Assembly: GCA_029865895.1 (NCBI GenBank)
Contig: JARXAN010000035.1
Coordinates: forward strand, 1-57,998
Length of the DNA stretch: 57,998 nt
Direction: 5' to 3'
Origin: Actinomycetota bacterium
GTDB lineage: Bacteria > Actinomycetota > Actinomycetes > Actinomycetales > Microbacteriaceae
Shown here: positions 20,276 to 27,742 of the stretch, in pieces
Layout: every line of letters starts with the position of its first letter
Position numbering within the stretch: position 1 is the stretch's first letter
Notes under the pieces: generated by a model
The model's input: only the letters and a program-made list of their open reading frames with translations
What the model was told of the DNA's origin: nothing
Database searches by the model: none
Translations under genes and position numbers: made by a program

Positions 20276-21634
20276 TTAGTAAGGCCAGCTTGCGTAGATA
20301 GCGTCTAGAACAGCCTTGTCAGACTTGTTCTCAGCTACCCATGCAGTCATTTCCTTCCAGAATGAACCAGCTCCAACCTCGGCTGGCATCACGTCGGAGC
20401 CATCGAAGCGGAAGGTTGATGCGTTCTGAAGGATCTCAACTGCAACCTTGTTTACTGGGTCTGCAACGTTAGCGGTGTCTAGACCGAGGTTTGCAGAGAA
20501 CCAGCCACCAAGAGCAGCCTTCTTGTTGTTCCACTCAGGAGTGGTTAGGTAGTGGTGAACAGCGTGCACCTCTGGACGGTCAGCGAAGATACCAATGAAC
20601 TCGCCACCACCAAGTGCAGGCTTGTTGTCAGCCGAAACACCTGGGAAGTAGAAGGTGGTGATTCCACCCTCAGTGGTGGTGTCCGATGGGTCCACGATGG
20701 TTGCGCCGTAGTCAGCAGCAAGGATGCCACCGATGAACGATGCCTGACGGTGCATTGCACAGCTACCGTCAACTAGGCCAGCGCCACCCTCCTGGAAGGT
20801 GGTGGTAGCGATAGAAGCAACGTCGCCCACGTAAGCAGGGTTCTTTAGGATCTTGCCAGCCTCAGCTAGAACCTCAGCAACCTTAGGGTCGTTGAATGGA
20901 AGCTCGCCAGATACCCACTGGTCGTAGGTTGCAGCGTCCTGGAAGCGAAGCATTAGGTCTTCCATCCAGTCAGTTCCAACCCAACCGGTGGCGTCACCGG
21001 AACCGAAACCAACACACCAAGGCTGTACAGAGCCCTCAGCTGCGACGGTGTCAGATAGAGCTAGTAGCTCGTCCCAAGTGGTAGGAATGGTCCAACCCTT
21101 GTCTGCGAAGGTCTTTGGTGAGTACCAAACGAAGGACTTCACGTTTGCGCCCAGTGGGGTGCCGTAGAAGGTTCCGTCGACGGTGCCGTAGGTCTTCCAG
21201 TCAGCGGTGTAGTTCTCGTCAACCGAAGCAGAAGTTGCGTCGTTTGCAGGTACTAGACCGTTGCCAGCGAACTTAGCCAATAGGCCAGGCTGTGGGAAGA
21301 TCGCCATGTCAGGTGCAGTTCCACCCTCAACGCGAACAGAGATCTGAGCCTCAAACTCCTGAGTTCCGTTCCAGTTGATGGTGATGCCGGTGCACTCCTC
21401 GAACTCAGCGAATGACTCAATGAAGAGTGATGCCTCTGGGTCGATGATGGTGGTGTAAATCTCAACCTCGGTGCCTTCGTTGCCCAGGTAGGCCTCGTAG
21501 GCAGCACAAGCGTCAGATTCAGTCGCAGTGGTCTCCTCAGCAACTGGCTCGGTGCTTGCGCAACCAGCCATTACCAAGGTAGCCGCTACTGCAGTTGCTC
21601 CAAGAGCAACCACGCGACGACGTAGTGTTGACAT
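20276..21634 (-). CDS. sugar ABC transporter solute-binding lipoprotein
   Basis: This is the extracellular binding protein of the cluster, 452 residues. The N-terminus MSTLRRRVVALGATAVAATLVMAGCAS is a lipoprotein signal with lipobox VMAGC, so Cys 25 would be lipid-anchored. The mature part has the bacterial family 1 binding-protein pattern (for example GTQEFEAQISVRVEGGTAPDMAIFPQP), close to alpha-glucoside binding proteins. The ribosome-binding site AAAGGA lies 6 bases before the ATG. The 184-base upstream gap holds several candidate operators. No sugar hydrolase or regulator gene is next to it. Confidence 0.92.
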   Translation of the reverse strand: MSTLRRRVVALGATAVAATLVMAGCASTEPVAEETTATESDACAAYEAYLGNEGTEVEIYTTIIDPEASLFIESFAEFEECTGITINWNGTQEFEAQISVRVEGGTAPDMAIFPQPGLLAKFAGNGLVPANDATSASVDENYTADWKTYGTVDGTFYGTPLGANVKSFVWYSPKTFADKGWTIPTTWDELLALSDTVAAEGSVQPWCVGFGSGDATGWVGTDWMEDLMLRFQDAATYDQWVSGELPFNDPKVAEVLAEAGKILKNPAYVGDVASIATTTFQEGGAGLVDGSCAMHRQASFIGGILAADYGATIVDPSDTTTEGGITTFYFPGVSADNKPALGGGEFIGIFADRPEVHAVHHYLTTPEWNNKKAALGGWFSANLGLDTANVADPVNKVAVEILQNASTFRFDGSDVMPAEVGAGSFWKEMTAWVAENKSDKAVLDAIYASWPY

Positions 21635-21650
21635 ATTTTTCCTTTCGAAA

Positions 21651-21668
21651 TCGGCCTACATTGGCCGA
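21651..21668 (-). repeat. inverted repeat in the binding-protein leader
   Basis: TCGGCC-TACATT-GGCCGA is a perfect 6-bp inverted repeat ending about 17 bases before the start codon of the binding-protein gene, just ahead of its ribosome-binding site. It could be an RNA hairpin in the 5' leader or an operator. Confidence 0.45.
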
Positions 21669-21725
21669 ACCTCACACATTAGGAGGGTGTCCTAAGGATA
21701 AAACAAGGGGCGGACAAGATTCGAC

Positions 21726-21739
21726 TGCAAGCGATTACA
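21726..21739 (-). promoter_or_regulatory. candidate LacI-family operator
   Basis: TGCAAGCGATTACA is an imperfect palindrome around a central CG, with five of seven symmetric pairs, the shape of LacI/MalR-type operators. It lies about 92 bases before the binding-protein ATG. The expected regulator is not encoded in the window, so this is a sequence-pattern guess supported by the sugar-transport context. Confidence 0.4.
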
Positions 21740-21755
21740 TTCCGATAACACTTAT

Positions 21756-21770
21756 GTATCAGACCGATAC
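21756..21770 (-). promoter_or_regulatory. second inverted repeat upstream of the sugar transporter
   Basis: GTATC-AGACC-GATAC is a perfect 5-bp inverted repeat about 122 bases before the binding-protein start. A further ATTGT-CTTT-ACAAT repeat lies at 21773-21786. These A/T-rich repeats mark the likely promoter-operator zone of the transporter. Confidence 0.35.
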
Positions 21771-21818
21771 CGATTGTCTTTACAATTTTTACAATTGGAA
21801 ATGTATGGTTCTGAAAAC

Positions 21819-22394
21819 TCAGCGTCGGGCTAGGTATTCAGCCATTTGTTGAAGCGCCATCGAGCGATGAGACATCGAGTTTTTGACTTCCGGCTCGAGC
21901 TCCGCGGCGGTTACCTCTAATCCCTCAGGCACAAAAACCGGGTCGTAACCAAATCCACCATCCCCTGCCACATCAAAAGAAATGGTTCCAGGCCAGATTC
22001 CGGTAAATGAAACTTCTTCGTCTGGGCCCACCAAGGCAATGGTGCAGATAAAGGCTGCGGCCCGGTGTTCGGCGGGAATGTCTTCAAGTTGCTTTAGAAG
22101 CAGATTCCTATTGGTGGCATCGTCTCTGGTGCCAGACCAAATTGCCGAGAAGATGCCGGGGGCTCCCCCCATAACCTCGCAGGCGATTCCGGAATCATCT
22201 GCGAAGGAAAGCTGGCCGGTGGCTTCAAAGGCGGCCCGCGCTTTGATCATGGCGTTTTCTAAAAACGTGGTGCCGCTTTCAATTGGCTCAGGTCCCGAGT
22301 AGGTGAGCACCTGAACCTTAGGGTTTGCCAGCTTGAGAATTGCTTCGGCTTCTTGGGCCTTGTGCTTGTTCCCGGTGGCAAAAACAATCTCCAC
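21819..22394 (-). CDS. rdgB: non-canonical purine NTP pyrophosphatase (RdgB/HAM1)
   Basis: It hydrolyses dITP, ITP and XTP to monophosphates, keeping deaminated purines out of nucleic acids. It has 191 residues. The N-terminal ATGNKHKAQEAEAIL, the SFADDSGIACEVMGGAPGIFSA segment (about 64-85; substrate site) and the GDGGFGYDPVFVPEG motif (about 145-159) are typical. It ends the operon murI-rph-rdgB and overlaps rph by one base. Confidence 0.95.
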   Translation of the reverse strand: MEIVFATGNKHKAQEAEAILKLANPKVQVLTYSGPEPIESGTTFLENAMIKARAAFEATGQLSFADDSGIACEVMGGAPGIFSAIWSGTRDDATNRNLLLKQLEDIPAEHRAAAFICTIALVGPDEEVSFTGIWPGTISFDVAGDGGFGYDPVFVPEGLEVTAAELEPEVKNSMSHRSMALQQMAEYLARR

Positions 22395-23134
22395 TAGCGG
22401 ACTTCCAGGGTGTCACCTAGTGCCAAACGCTGCGCTTCGGCAAGCTGTTTATTGGCATTTAGCGCCATCTCGAGTAGACGATTGAGTTCATCACGATCAA
22501 ATGGCTCTGCCTCGGCCGTGCCCTGGACCTCAACAAACAGACCCCGCCCGGTGACCACGACGTTCATATCGGTGTCAGCTCTAACATCCTCGACATATTC
22601 GAGGTCGGTAACCGCAACTCCATCGATGATGCCGACCGAGACTGCGGAAACTGTGTCGATCAAAGGCTTCGCACTTTTCGCGATCAGCCCCTGCTTCTTG
22701 GCCCATGAAACCGCATCTGCCAGTGCCACAAAAGCGCCGGTGATAGCAGCGGTTCTGGTACCGCCGTCCGCCTGCAGAACATCGCAGTCCAAAACAATGG
22801 TGTTCTCCCCCAGCGCTTTGACGTCAATGACGGCGCGGAGTGAGCGACCAATGAGTCTGGAGATCTCGTGGGTGCGGCCGCCGATTTTTCCCTTAACGGC
22901 TTCGCGGTCGGAACGGTCGTGGGTTGCCCTTGGCAACATGGCGTACTCGGCAGTTACCCAGCCCTCACCGGAGTCCTTTTTGAAGCGTGGGACACCGGGG
23001 GTGAATGATGCGTTGCACAAGACCTTGGTGTTGCCAAAGGAAACCAAGACCGAACCTTCGGCGTGGATGGTGAAGTTTCGCTCGATCTTGACTTCGCGAA
23101 GTTCGTGCTCTGCTCTACCGTTTGGCCTAGTCAT
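22394..23134 (-). CDS. rph: ribonuclease PH
   Basis: This phosphate-dependent 3' to 5' exoribonuclease trims tRNA 3' ends. It has 246 residues, normal length. The signature is in [25 protein letters not shown] (about 118-142), and the N-terminal [19 protein letters not shown] motif is present. It overlaps murI by 8 bases and rdgB by 1 base. The rph-rdgB pairing is widely conserved. A 291-codon open frame on the opposite strand is a shadow. Confidence 0.96.
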   Translation of the reverse strand: MTRPNGRAEHELREVKIERNFTIHAEGSVLVSFGNTKVLCNASFTPGVPRFKKDSGEGWVTAEYAMLPRATHDRSDREAVKGKIGGRTHEISRLIGRSLRAVIDVKALGENTIVLDCDVLQADGGTRTAAITGAFVALADAVSWAKKQGLIAKSAKPLIDTVSAVSVGIIDGVAVTDLEYVEDVRADTDMNVVVTGRGLFVEVQGTAEAEPFDRDELNRLLEMALNANKQLAEAQRLALGDTLEVR

Positions 23135-23948
23135 TTGCTGCCTTTCGTTCCAGGTGGGTTACATCGTTTACCTCTGGGCCCAAAAAGCGTTTGGCCAGGC
23201 TCTCGAATTCTTTGGCGTCGCCAGTTGCGTAGAACTTGTAGCTGGGCTTGGCTGCGCTGGAGGCAAGCATGTCGTGCTCAGTTAGCACTCTAAAGACATC
23301 CTTTGCGGTTTCATCCGCGGACGAAACTAGGTTTACGTTGTCACCCATCACATAGGAAATAGCTGCATTCAAGAGTGGATAGTGGGTGCATCCCAAAACC
23401 AAGGTGTCAACATGGGCGCTCTTGATCGGAGCCAGGTACTCCTCGGCGGCCTTTAGAAGTTCTGGTCCCGAGGTCACACCACGCTCGACGAAATCAACAA
23501 ACGATGGGCAGGCGGCGGCAGTTATTTCAAAGTCAACCGCTGCGGCAAAGGCATCTTCATAGGCCTTGGAGTTAATGGTTGCGCTGGTTCCAATGACTCC
23601 GACTTTGCGACTTCTGGAGGTTCCAACTGCCTTACGCACCGCGGGCTGGATAACCTCAACCACCGGAACTCCCAGTCCCTCGGTGTAGCGCTCACGGGCA
23701 TCCCGAAGTACTGCGGCAGAGGCAGAGTTGCAGGCAATAACCAACAGCTTTACCCCGGATGCCACAAGTTCGTCCATTACCTCAAGGGCAAGACGGCGAA
23801 CCTCTGAGATGGGTTTAGGTCCGTATGGGGAGTTGAGGGTGTCACCCACATAATGAATGGATTCGTTGGGGAGCTGGTCGATGATTGCTCGAGCCACTGT
23901 CAAGCCACCGACGCCTGAGTCGAATACGCCAATTGGTCTGGAATCCAC
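23127..23948 (-). CDS. murI: glutamate racemase
   Basis: MurI supplies D-glutamate for peptidoglycan. It has 273 residues with the two catalytic cysteines in [10 protein letters not shown] (about 70-79) and [10 protein letters not shown] (about 184-193). The N-terminal [14 protein letters not shown] motif is clear. The start is GTG at 23948. No ribosome-binding site precedes it, but TAGACT sits at -12 to -7, so a leaderless transcript is likely. It heads murI-rph-rdgB. Confidence 0.95.
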   Translation of the reverse strand: MDSRPIGVFDSGVGGLTVARAIIDQLPNESIHYVGDTLNSPYGPKPISEVRRLALEVMDELVASGVKLLVIACNSASAAVLRDARERYTEGLGVPVVEVIQPAVRKAVGTSRSRKVGVIGTSATINSKAYEDAFAAAVDFEITAAACPSFVDFVERGVTSGPELLKAAEEYLAPIKSAHVDTLVLGCTHYPLLNAAISYVMGDNVNLVSSADETAKDVFRVLTEHDMLASSAAKPSYKFYATGDAKEFESLAKRFLGPEVNDVTHLERKAAND

Positions 23949-23954
23949 TCGCTA

Positions 23955-23982
23955 AGTCTAAAGCGGATTGGGTAGGTAGGCT
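23955..23982. promoter_or_regulatory. divergent leaderless promoter pair, murI and pncB
   Basis: On the minus strand TAGACT (23955-23960) sits at -12 to -7 from the murI GTG. On the plus strand TAGGCT (23977-23982) sits at -12 to -7 from the pncB GTG. The two start codons are 40 bases apart. Both fit a -10 element whose transcription start coincides with the start codon. Confidence 0.65.
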
Positions 23983-23988
23983 TAAGGC

Positions 23989-25263
23989 GTGTCTACCGCA
24001 TTGAATACCGATCGCTACGAGCTGACCATGCTCCAGGCTGCCTTGCGCTCTGGCAAGGCAAATCGGCAGTGTGTGTTTGAGGTCTTCACTCGTCAGCTTC
24101 CAGCCGGAAGACGCTATGGCGTTGTGGCCGGCACCGGCAGGGTGCTTGAGGCCATCCGAGACTTTAGGTTCGACGAGAAAGAGCTGTCCTATTTGGCGGC
24201 GAACTCAGTAGTGGATGAAAAGACGCTGTCTTGGCTTGCCGATTACAAGTTCCAGGGCAACGTCTCTGGTTATCGCGAAGGTGAGCTTTACTTCGGCCAC
24301 TCCCCTGTTCTCACCGTTGAGGGCAGCTTTGCCGAGGCAGTGATCCTGGAAACGGTAATCCTCTCGATTTTGAATTATGACTCTGCGGTTGCAGCGGCAG
24401 CAGCTCGCATGAAGTCGGTGGCTGGCAGCCGCAGACTTATTGAGATGGGCTCGCGCCGAGCCCACGAGTCAGCTGCTGTCTCCGCGGCCCGCGCCGCATA
24501 CATTGCCGGCTTTGATGCCACCAGCAACCTTGCCGCTGGAGACCAATACGGCATTGATACCGCCGGGACCAGCGCTCACGCCTTCACCCTGCTGCACGAC
24601 AGCGAGGAGCAGGCGTTTCAAGCGCAGCTTGACTCAATGGGCAACGAAACCACCCTGCTGGTTGACACCTATGACGTAAAGAATGCGGTCGAAACCGCGG
24701 TGCGGCTGACCGGCGGAAAGATTCGTGCCGTGAGACTCGATTCGGGAGACCTAGCCACCTCTGCGGTTGAGGTGCGAAAGCAACTCGATGACCTTGGCGC
24801 CAAGCAAACCAAAATCACAGTCACCAGCGACCTAGACGAGTACACCATCGCAGCGCTGGCGATTGCACCGATTGACAGCTACGGAGTTGGCACCAGCCTG
24901 GTCACCGGTTCCGGTTTCCCAACCGCAGGCTTTGTATACAAGCTGGTTGCTCACAGCGACAACGGTGACTGGGTGGATGTTGCAAAGACCTCGAAGCTCA
25001 AGACCAATCGGGGCGGCAGAAAGTTTGCTAGCCGTGTGCTGGAATCTGGCACCGCTAAAAGTGAGCTGGTATCTTCGCATCTCCAAGGCGGGCGGGCACT
25101 TCAGGTTTCCATGATCGTAAATGGGCAAATAGCGACCGAGTATCTGGGCGTCCAAGGCGTAGAAAAAGCTCGCGAACACCACAAACTTGCAATTTCCGAG
25201 TTACCGACCGGTGCACTGAGGCTCTCGAGGGGAGAGCCGGCTATCCCAGTCGAATTTATTTAG
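23989..25263 (+). CDS. pncB: nicotinate phosphoribosyltransferase
   Basis: It joins nicotinate and PRPP, with ATP, to give nicotinate mononucleotide for NAD salvage. It has 424 residues. The N-terminal ALNTDRYELTMLQAAL pattern, the SRRAHESAAVSAARAAYIAGFDATSNLAAG segment (about 153-182; conserved GSRRAH) and the VRLDSGDLATSA motif (about 247-258) identify it. The start is GTG at 23989 with TAGGCT at the leaderless distance. It converges on DUF3039 and overlaps its end by 8 bases. Confidence 0.95.
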   Translation: MSTALNTDRYELTMLQAALRSGKANRQCVFEVFTRQLPAGRRYGVVAGTGRVLEAIRDFRFDEKELSYLAANSVVDEKTLSWLADYKFQGNVSGYREGELYFGHSPVLTVEGSFAEAVILETVILSILNYDSAVAAAAARMKSVAGSRRLIEMGSRRAHESAAVSAARAAYIAGFDATSNLAAGDQYGIDTAGTSAHAFTLLHDSEEQAFQAQLDSMGNETTLLVDTYDVKNAVETAVRLTGGKIRAVRLDSGDLATSAVEVRKQLDDLGAKQTKITVTSDLDEYTIAALAIAPIDSYGVGTSLVTGSGFPTAGFVYKLVAHSDNGDWVDVAKTSKLKTNRGGRKFASRVLESGTAKSELVSSHLQGGRALQVSMIVNGQIATEYLGVQGVEKAREHHKLAISELPTGALRLSRGEPAIPVEFI

Positions 25264-25501
25264 ACTCGTCGTCTCCGGGCTTTAGCCCCTCGTAGATCTC
25301 CTGGCAGGTTGGGCAAACCGGAAACTTTTGGGGGTCTCTCGATGGAATCCAAACCTTGCCGCACAGAGCCACTACCGCACTGCCCATAACTGCCGACTCG
25401 ACAATTTTGTTCTTCTGAACGTAGTGCGAAAAACGCTCGTGATCACCTTGGTCGAGGAGGACTTTCTCCTCTAACTGAGTGCCGAAATCTTGATCTGCCA
25501 T
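25256..25501 (-). CDS. DUF3039 family protein
   Basis: This is a small actinobacterial protein of 81 residues, function unknown. Three cysteines, one in ALCGKVW (about 46-52) and a CPTC pair (about 64-67), suggest a zinc-ribbon-like site. The segment KVWIPSRDPQKFPVCPTC is the conserved core. It lies 5 bases after the HtrA gene. A TAAGAT hexamer inside the last codons of that gene is at -13 to -8, so it may also have its own leaderless transcript. Confidence 0.85.
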   Translation of the reverse strand: MADQDFGTQLEEKVLLDQGDHERFSHYVQKNKIVESAVMGSAVVALCGKVWIPSRDPQKFPVCPTCQEIYEGLKPGDDESK

Positions 25502-25506
25502 GCGGA

Positions 25507-26706
25507 TTATCTTAGGTCTGCAGCATCGCCAAGGGTTACCTGGAAGGTCTTGCGCTGACCGTCCCGAAGCACTTCAACCTCAACCTGCCCACCTGCCGGT
25601 TCGGCCCTCACCATTGCGGTTAGGTCGGAAGCCGAAGTAACGGCTTGCCCGGCGAATTTCACAACTACGTCGCCCGGCCTAATGCCAGCCTTCTCAGCGG
25701 CACCGCCGGCTGTGAGCTTCTCGACATAAGCACCGGTGGAGAATGTTGAGTCCTCAACAGTGTTATCACGAACCATGGCTCCGAGCAGACCGTGAGTCGC
25801 CGAGCCGGTGTTGATGATCTCCTGAGAGATGCGGAAAGCGGTGTTCGAAGGAATCGCAAAACCGACTCCGATGCTTCCGCTCTCGCCATTGCCAGCGGTT
25901 GCAATAGCAACGTTGATGCCAATTAGTTCACCCTGGCTATTCACAAGTGCACCACCTGAGTTACCTGGGTTGATGGCAGCATCGGTTTGGATCACCTGAA
26001 GTGAGATAGGTGCATTTCCTGTGCCGTTCCAGAACTGCAGTCCAGGATTCTCGCTCACCTCGGCACTTGCGACCTGAATGGTGCGATTCAGTGCAGAAAT
26101 GATTCCTTCGGTGACGGTGGAGGCTAGGCCCAACGGTGCTCCAATGGCGACCACATTCTCACCGACATTTAGCTTGTCAGAGTCGGAAAAAGTTATTGGC
26201 TTGAGCCCTGTCACCTGGACCTTGACGACCGCAAGGTCGTAAACCGAGTCATAGCCGATTAGCTTGGCGGGAAACACCGAACCATCCCAAAGCTGAACCG
26301 TGATGCTTGGGTTTTCGGTGAGACCACCGAGGGTAACAACGTGAGCGTTAGTCAGCACATAGCCATCCTCGGTCAGTGCAACACCGGATCCGGAACCTGA
26401 TCCATCCTTGGACTGAACTGCCAGTGTGACAACAGACGGTGCTGCATTAGCCGCAGCCCCAGTCACCCAGTTGACCTGCTCCGTGTTGTTCACGACAACC
26501 GGTGCCGGCTGAGAGATCGAAAGATAAGAAAGAGTGAATGCCGTGGAGCCAACCACTCCACCAATCAGAGCTGCGGTTAGGGCAAGTAGTGCAACACCAA
26601 GGGCGCGAATAGGGCGACGCTTGCGCTTTGCAGGAGCTGTCACCGGAGCCAAGTAGGTGTTGCCGAAGCTGAACTGGCTGTCACCAGAGCGATTCCACTC
26701 AGACAT
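25507..26706 (-). CDS. HtrA/DegP-family serine protease with PDZ domain
   Basis: This is a membrane-anchored protease of envelope quality control, 399 residues. A cytoplasmic N-terminus of about 30 residues is followed by one hydrophobic helix (about 33-60). The trypsin-like domain has catalytic His in LTNAHVV, Asp in VYDLAVVKV and Ser in NPGNSGGALVN. One PDZ domain follows (about 305-395, with the GIRPGDVVVKFAG motif). AAAGGA precedes the ATG by 7 bases. Its leader carries an inverted repeat. In mycobacteria htrA lies beside tatB; here it does not. Confidence 0.95.
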   Translation of the reverse strand: MSEWNRSGDSQFSFGNTYLAPVTAPAKRKRRPIRALGVALLALTAALIGGVVGSTAFTLSYLSISQPAPVVVNNTEQVNWVTGAAANAAPSVVTLAVQSKDGSGSGSGVALTEDGYVLTNAHVVTLGGLTENPSITVQLWDGSVFPAKLIGYDSVYDLAVVKVQVTGLKPITFSDSDKLNVGENVVAIGAPLGLASTVTEGIISALNRTIQVASAEVSENPGLQFWNGTGNAPISLQVIQTDAAINPGNSGGALVNSQGELIGINVAIATAGNGESGSIGVGFAIPSNTAFRISQEIINTGSATHGLLGAMVRDNTVEDSTFSTGAYVEKLTAGGAAEKAGIRPGDVVVKFAGQAVTSASDLTAMVRAEPAGGQVEVEVLRDGQRKTFQVTLGDAADLR

Positions 26707-26721
26707 GTGAATCCTTTCAAG

Positions 26722-26743
26722 TTGCCCAAATTCTCTAGGGCAA
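26722..26743 (-). repeat. inverted repeat in the htrA-type leader
   Basis: TTGCCC and GGGCAA form a perfect 6-bp inverted repeat with a 10-base A/T-rich spacer, ending just before the ribosome-binding site of the HtrA gene. Given the -10 candidate at 26752-26757, it would be within the first half of the mRNA leader. It could be an operator or a leader hairpin. Confidence 0.45.
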
Positions 26744-26751
26744 GACTGAGG

Positions 26752-26757
26752 ATTCTA
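26752..26757 (-). promoter_or_regulatory. candidate -10 element for the HtrA gene
   Basis: The minus strand reads TAGAAT, five of six matches to consensus, about 46 bases before the start codon. No clear -35 is visible. Confidence 0.4.
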
Positions 26758-26797
26758 TGAACTCAACCTGAGTAAATTCTGAACTCCCCGCCCACAA

Positions 26798-27547
26798 TCA
26801 TCCCACCAACAGCGTTCGCCGCTCTCTTTCAATCACCACTATGGCCAATTTGTTTGAACTGAGTTCCCACTGGGCGGCACCAAAGACCCAGTTTGCGGAA
26901 GAGTGCCGATAATCGACCTCGTATCGAACGAATGCCCGGGCAATGTAACTGCCTGGTGCATCGAAGCTGTGGTTTTTGTGAAAGCCATAGAGCTCAGACC
27001 CAGTAGAGATTTCCCACCGAGCAGCTACCGGTCTAAAGCGAATGTCAGCGGATCGACCCAATAAAGTGCCGGACACAACAGCTGTCTCAGCCTGAACGCG
27101 AAGCTCGATGGGATCTAGAATCTCCACTTCTGCCCCAGGCCCCCATAAGGCGATTGGCCTTTGGGCTAGGGCAGTGAATTTGTCCCTGAGTTCTATCTCC
27201 GCTTGGCTGCTCCAGGATCCTGCGGAGCTATTTGGCTCAGGTACCTCATCTCCTATGCAGGGTCGGGAACCCACTGGGACCCATGCCGTGATGATCGTCA
27301 TGGTTGGAACGTCAATGGTCCCGTTGGCAAAGTATTTGCATTCGCGCATTGCGGCACCGCCGGAAGCACCTGACCCACTGCCACCACCAGATGACTCTTC
27401 GGCACAGACACTGAATTGGCCAGGCGTGGAGTTTTCACAGTCACAAGAAGCTGCGGCAGAACAGTTTGCCGGCTGGCTTTTGGCTTCCCAAGCGTTCGCG
27501 AGGTTTGACAATCCAAAGACCAGCAGTGTGATCAGGAGAAAATGCAT
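26798..27547 (-). CDS. secreted six-cysteine protein, function unknown
   Basis: I do not recognise this 249-residue protein. It has a signal peptide of about 19 residues ending ANA, then a Cys-rich segment (Cys 29, 35, 37, 48) and a Gly/Ser linker (about 52-64). Cys 70 and 97 follow, making six in all, enough for three disulfides. The C-terminal part is beta-rich; HSFDAPGSYIARAFVRYEV (about 193-211) resembles the end of a PKD-type domain. It has no Shine-Dalgarno, but TAGCGT sits at -12 to -7 from the ATG, which argues that it is expressed. It stands alone between htrA and the initiator tRNA. Confidence 0.75.
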   Translation of the reverse strand: MHFLLITLLVFGLSNLANAWEAKSQPANCSAAASCDCENSTPGQFSVCAEESSGGGSGSGASGGAAMRECKYFANGTIDVPTMTIITAWVPVGSRPCIGDEVPEPNSSAGSWSSQAEIELRDKFTALAQRPIALWGPGAEVEILDPIELRVQAETAVVSGTLLGRSADIRFRPVAARWEISTGSELYGFHKNHSFDAPGSYIARAFVRYEVDYRHSSANWVFGAAQWELSSNKLAIVVIERERRTLLVG

Positions 27548-27553
27548 GGCAGC

Positions 27554-27559
27554 ACGCTA
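27554..27559 (-). promoter_or_regulatory. leaderless -10 element of the secreted protein gene
   Basis: TAGCGT on the minus strand at -12 to -7 from the ATG at 27547. There is no ribosome-binding site. Confidence 0.5.
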
Positions 27560-27603
27560 GAAGGAATCTCGAAATCTGGCAGGCGAGTTTCCACAGCAAA
27601 AAG

Positions 27604-27633
27604 AAATCCCCTCAATTTGCATTGAGGGGATTT
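27604..27633 (-). terminator. intrinsic terminator after tRNA-fMet
   Basis: This is a perfect 13-bp stem (AAATCCCCTCAAT with ATTGAGGGGATTT) and a 4-base loop, followed on the minus strand by TTCTTTTT-like U-rich sequence. It lies 7 bases beyond the tRNA 3' end. It is A/T-flanked on both sides, so it could work in both directions. Confidence 0.9.
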
Positions 27634-27639
27634 TCTTAG

Positions 27640-27713
27640 TTGCGGGGGCAGGATTTGAACCTACGACCTCCGGGTTATGAGCCCGGCGAGCTACCGAACT
27701 GCTCCACCCCGCG
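27640..27713 (-). tRNA. initiator tRNA-fMet, anticodon CAT
   Basis: The 5' end CGCGGGG and the 3' strand CCCCGCA leave the C1-A72 mismatch that marks bacterial initiator tRNA. The anticodon stem CCGGG/CCCGG has the three consecutive G-C pairs, with loop CTCATAA. The discriminator is A, and CCA is not encoded. It lies 29 bases downstream of the UPF0182 gene in the same direction and is followed at once by an intrinsic terminator. Confidence 0.97.
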
Positions 27714-27724
27714 GCGAAGTTCCA

Positions 27725-27730
27725 ACATTA
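27725..27730 (-). promoter_or_regulatory. candidate -10 element for tRNA-fMet
   Basis: TAATGT on the minus strand lies 11 bases before the mature tRNA 5' end, between it and the UPF0182 stop. This allows tRNA transcription independent of the long upstream gene. Confidence 0.4.
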
Positions 27731-27742
27731 GCAGGAAATCTG

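Noticed and set aside
22410-23285. 291-codon open frame on the plus strand opposite rph and murI
   Set aside because: It is a mirror frame of two well-identified overlapping genes; its translation is Ser/Ala/Thr-rich without any family pattern.
27604-27633. Inverted repeat considered as a mobile-element end or attachment site
   Set aside because: Its position right after tRNA-fMet and its U-rich flank match an intrinsic terminator; no integrase or direct repeat is present.
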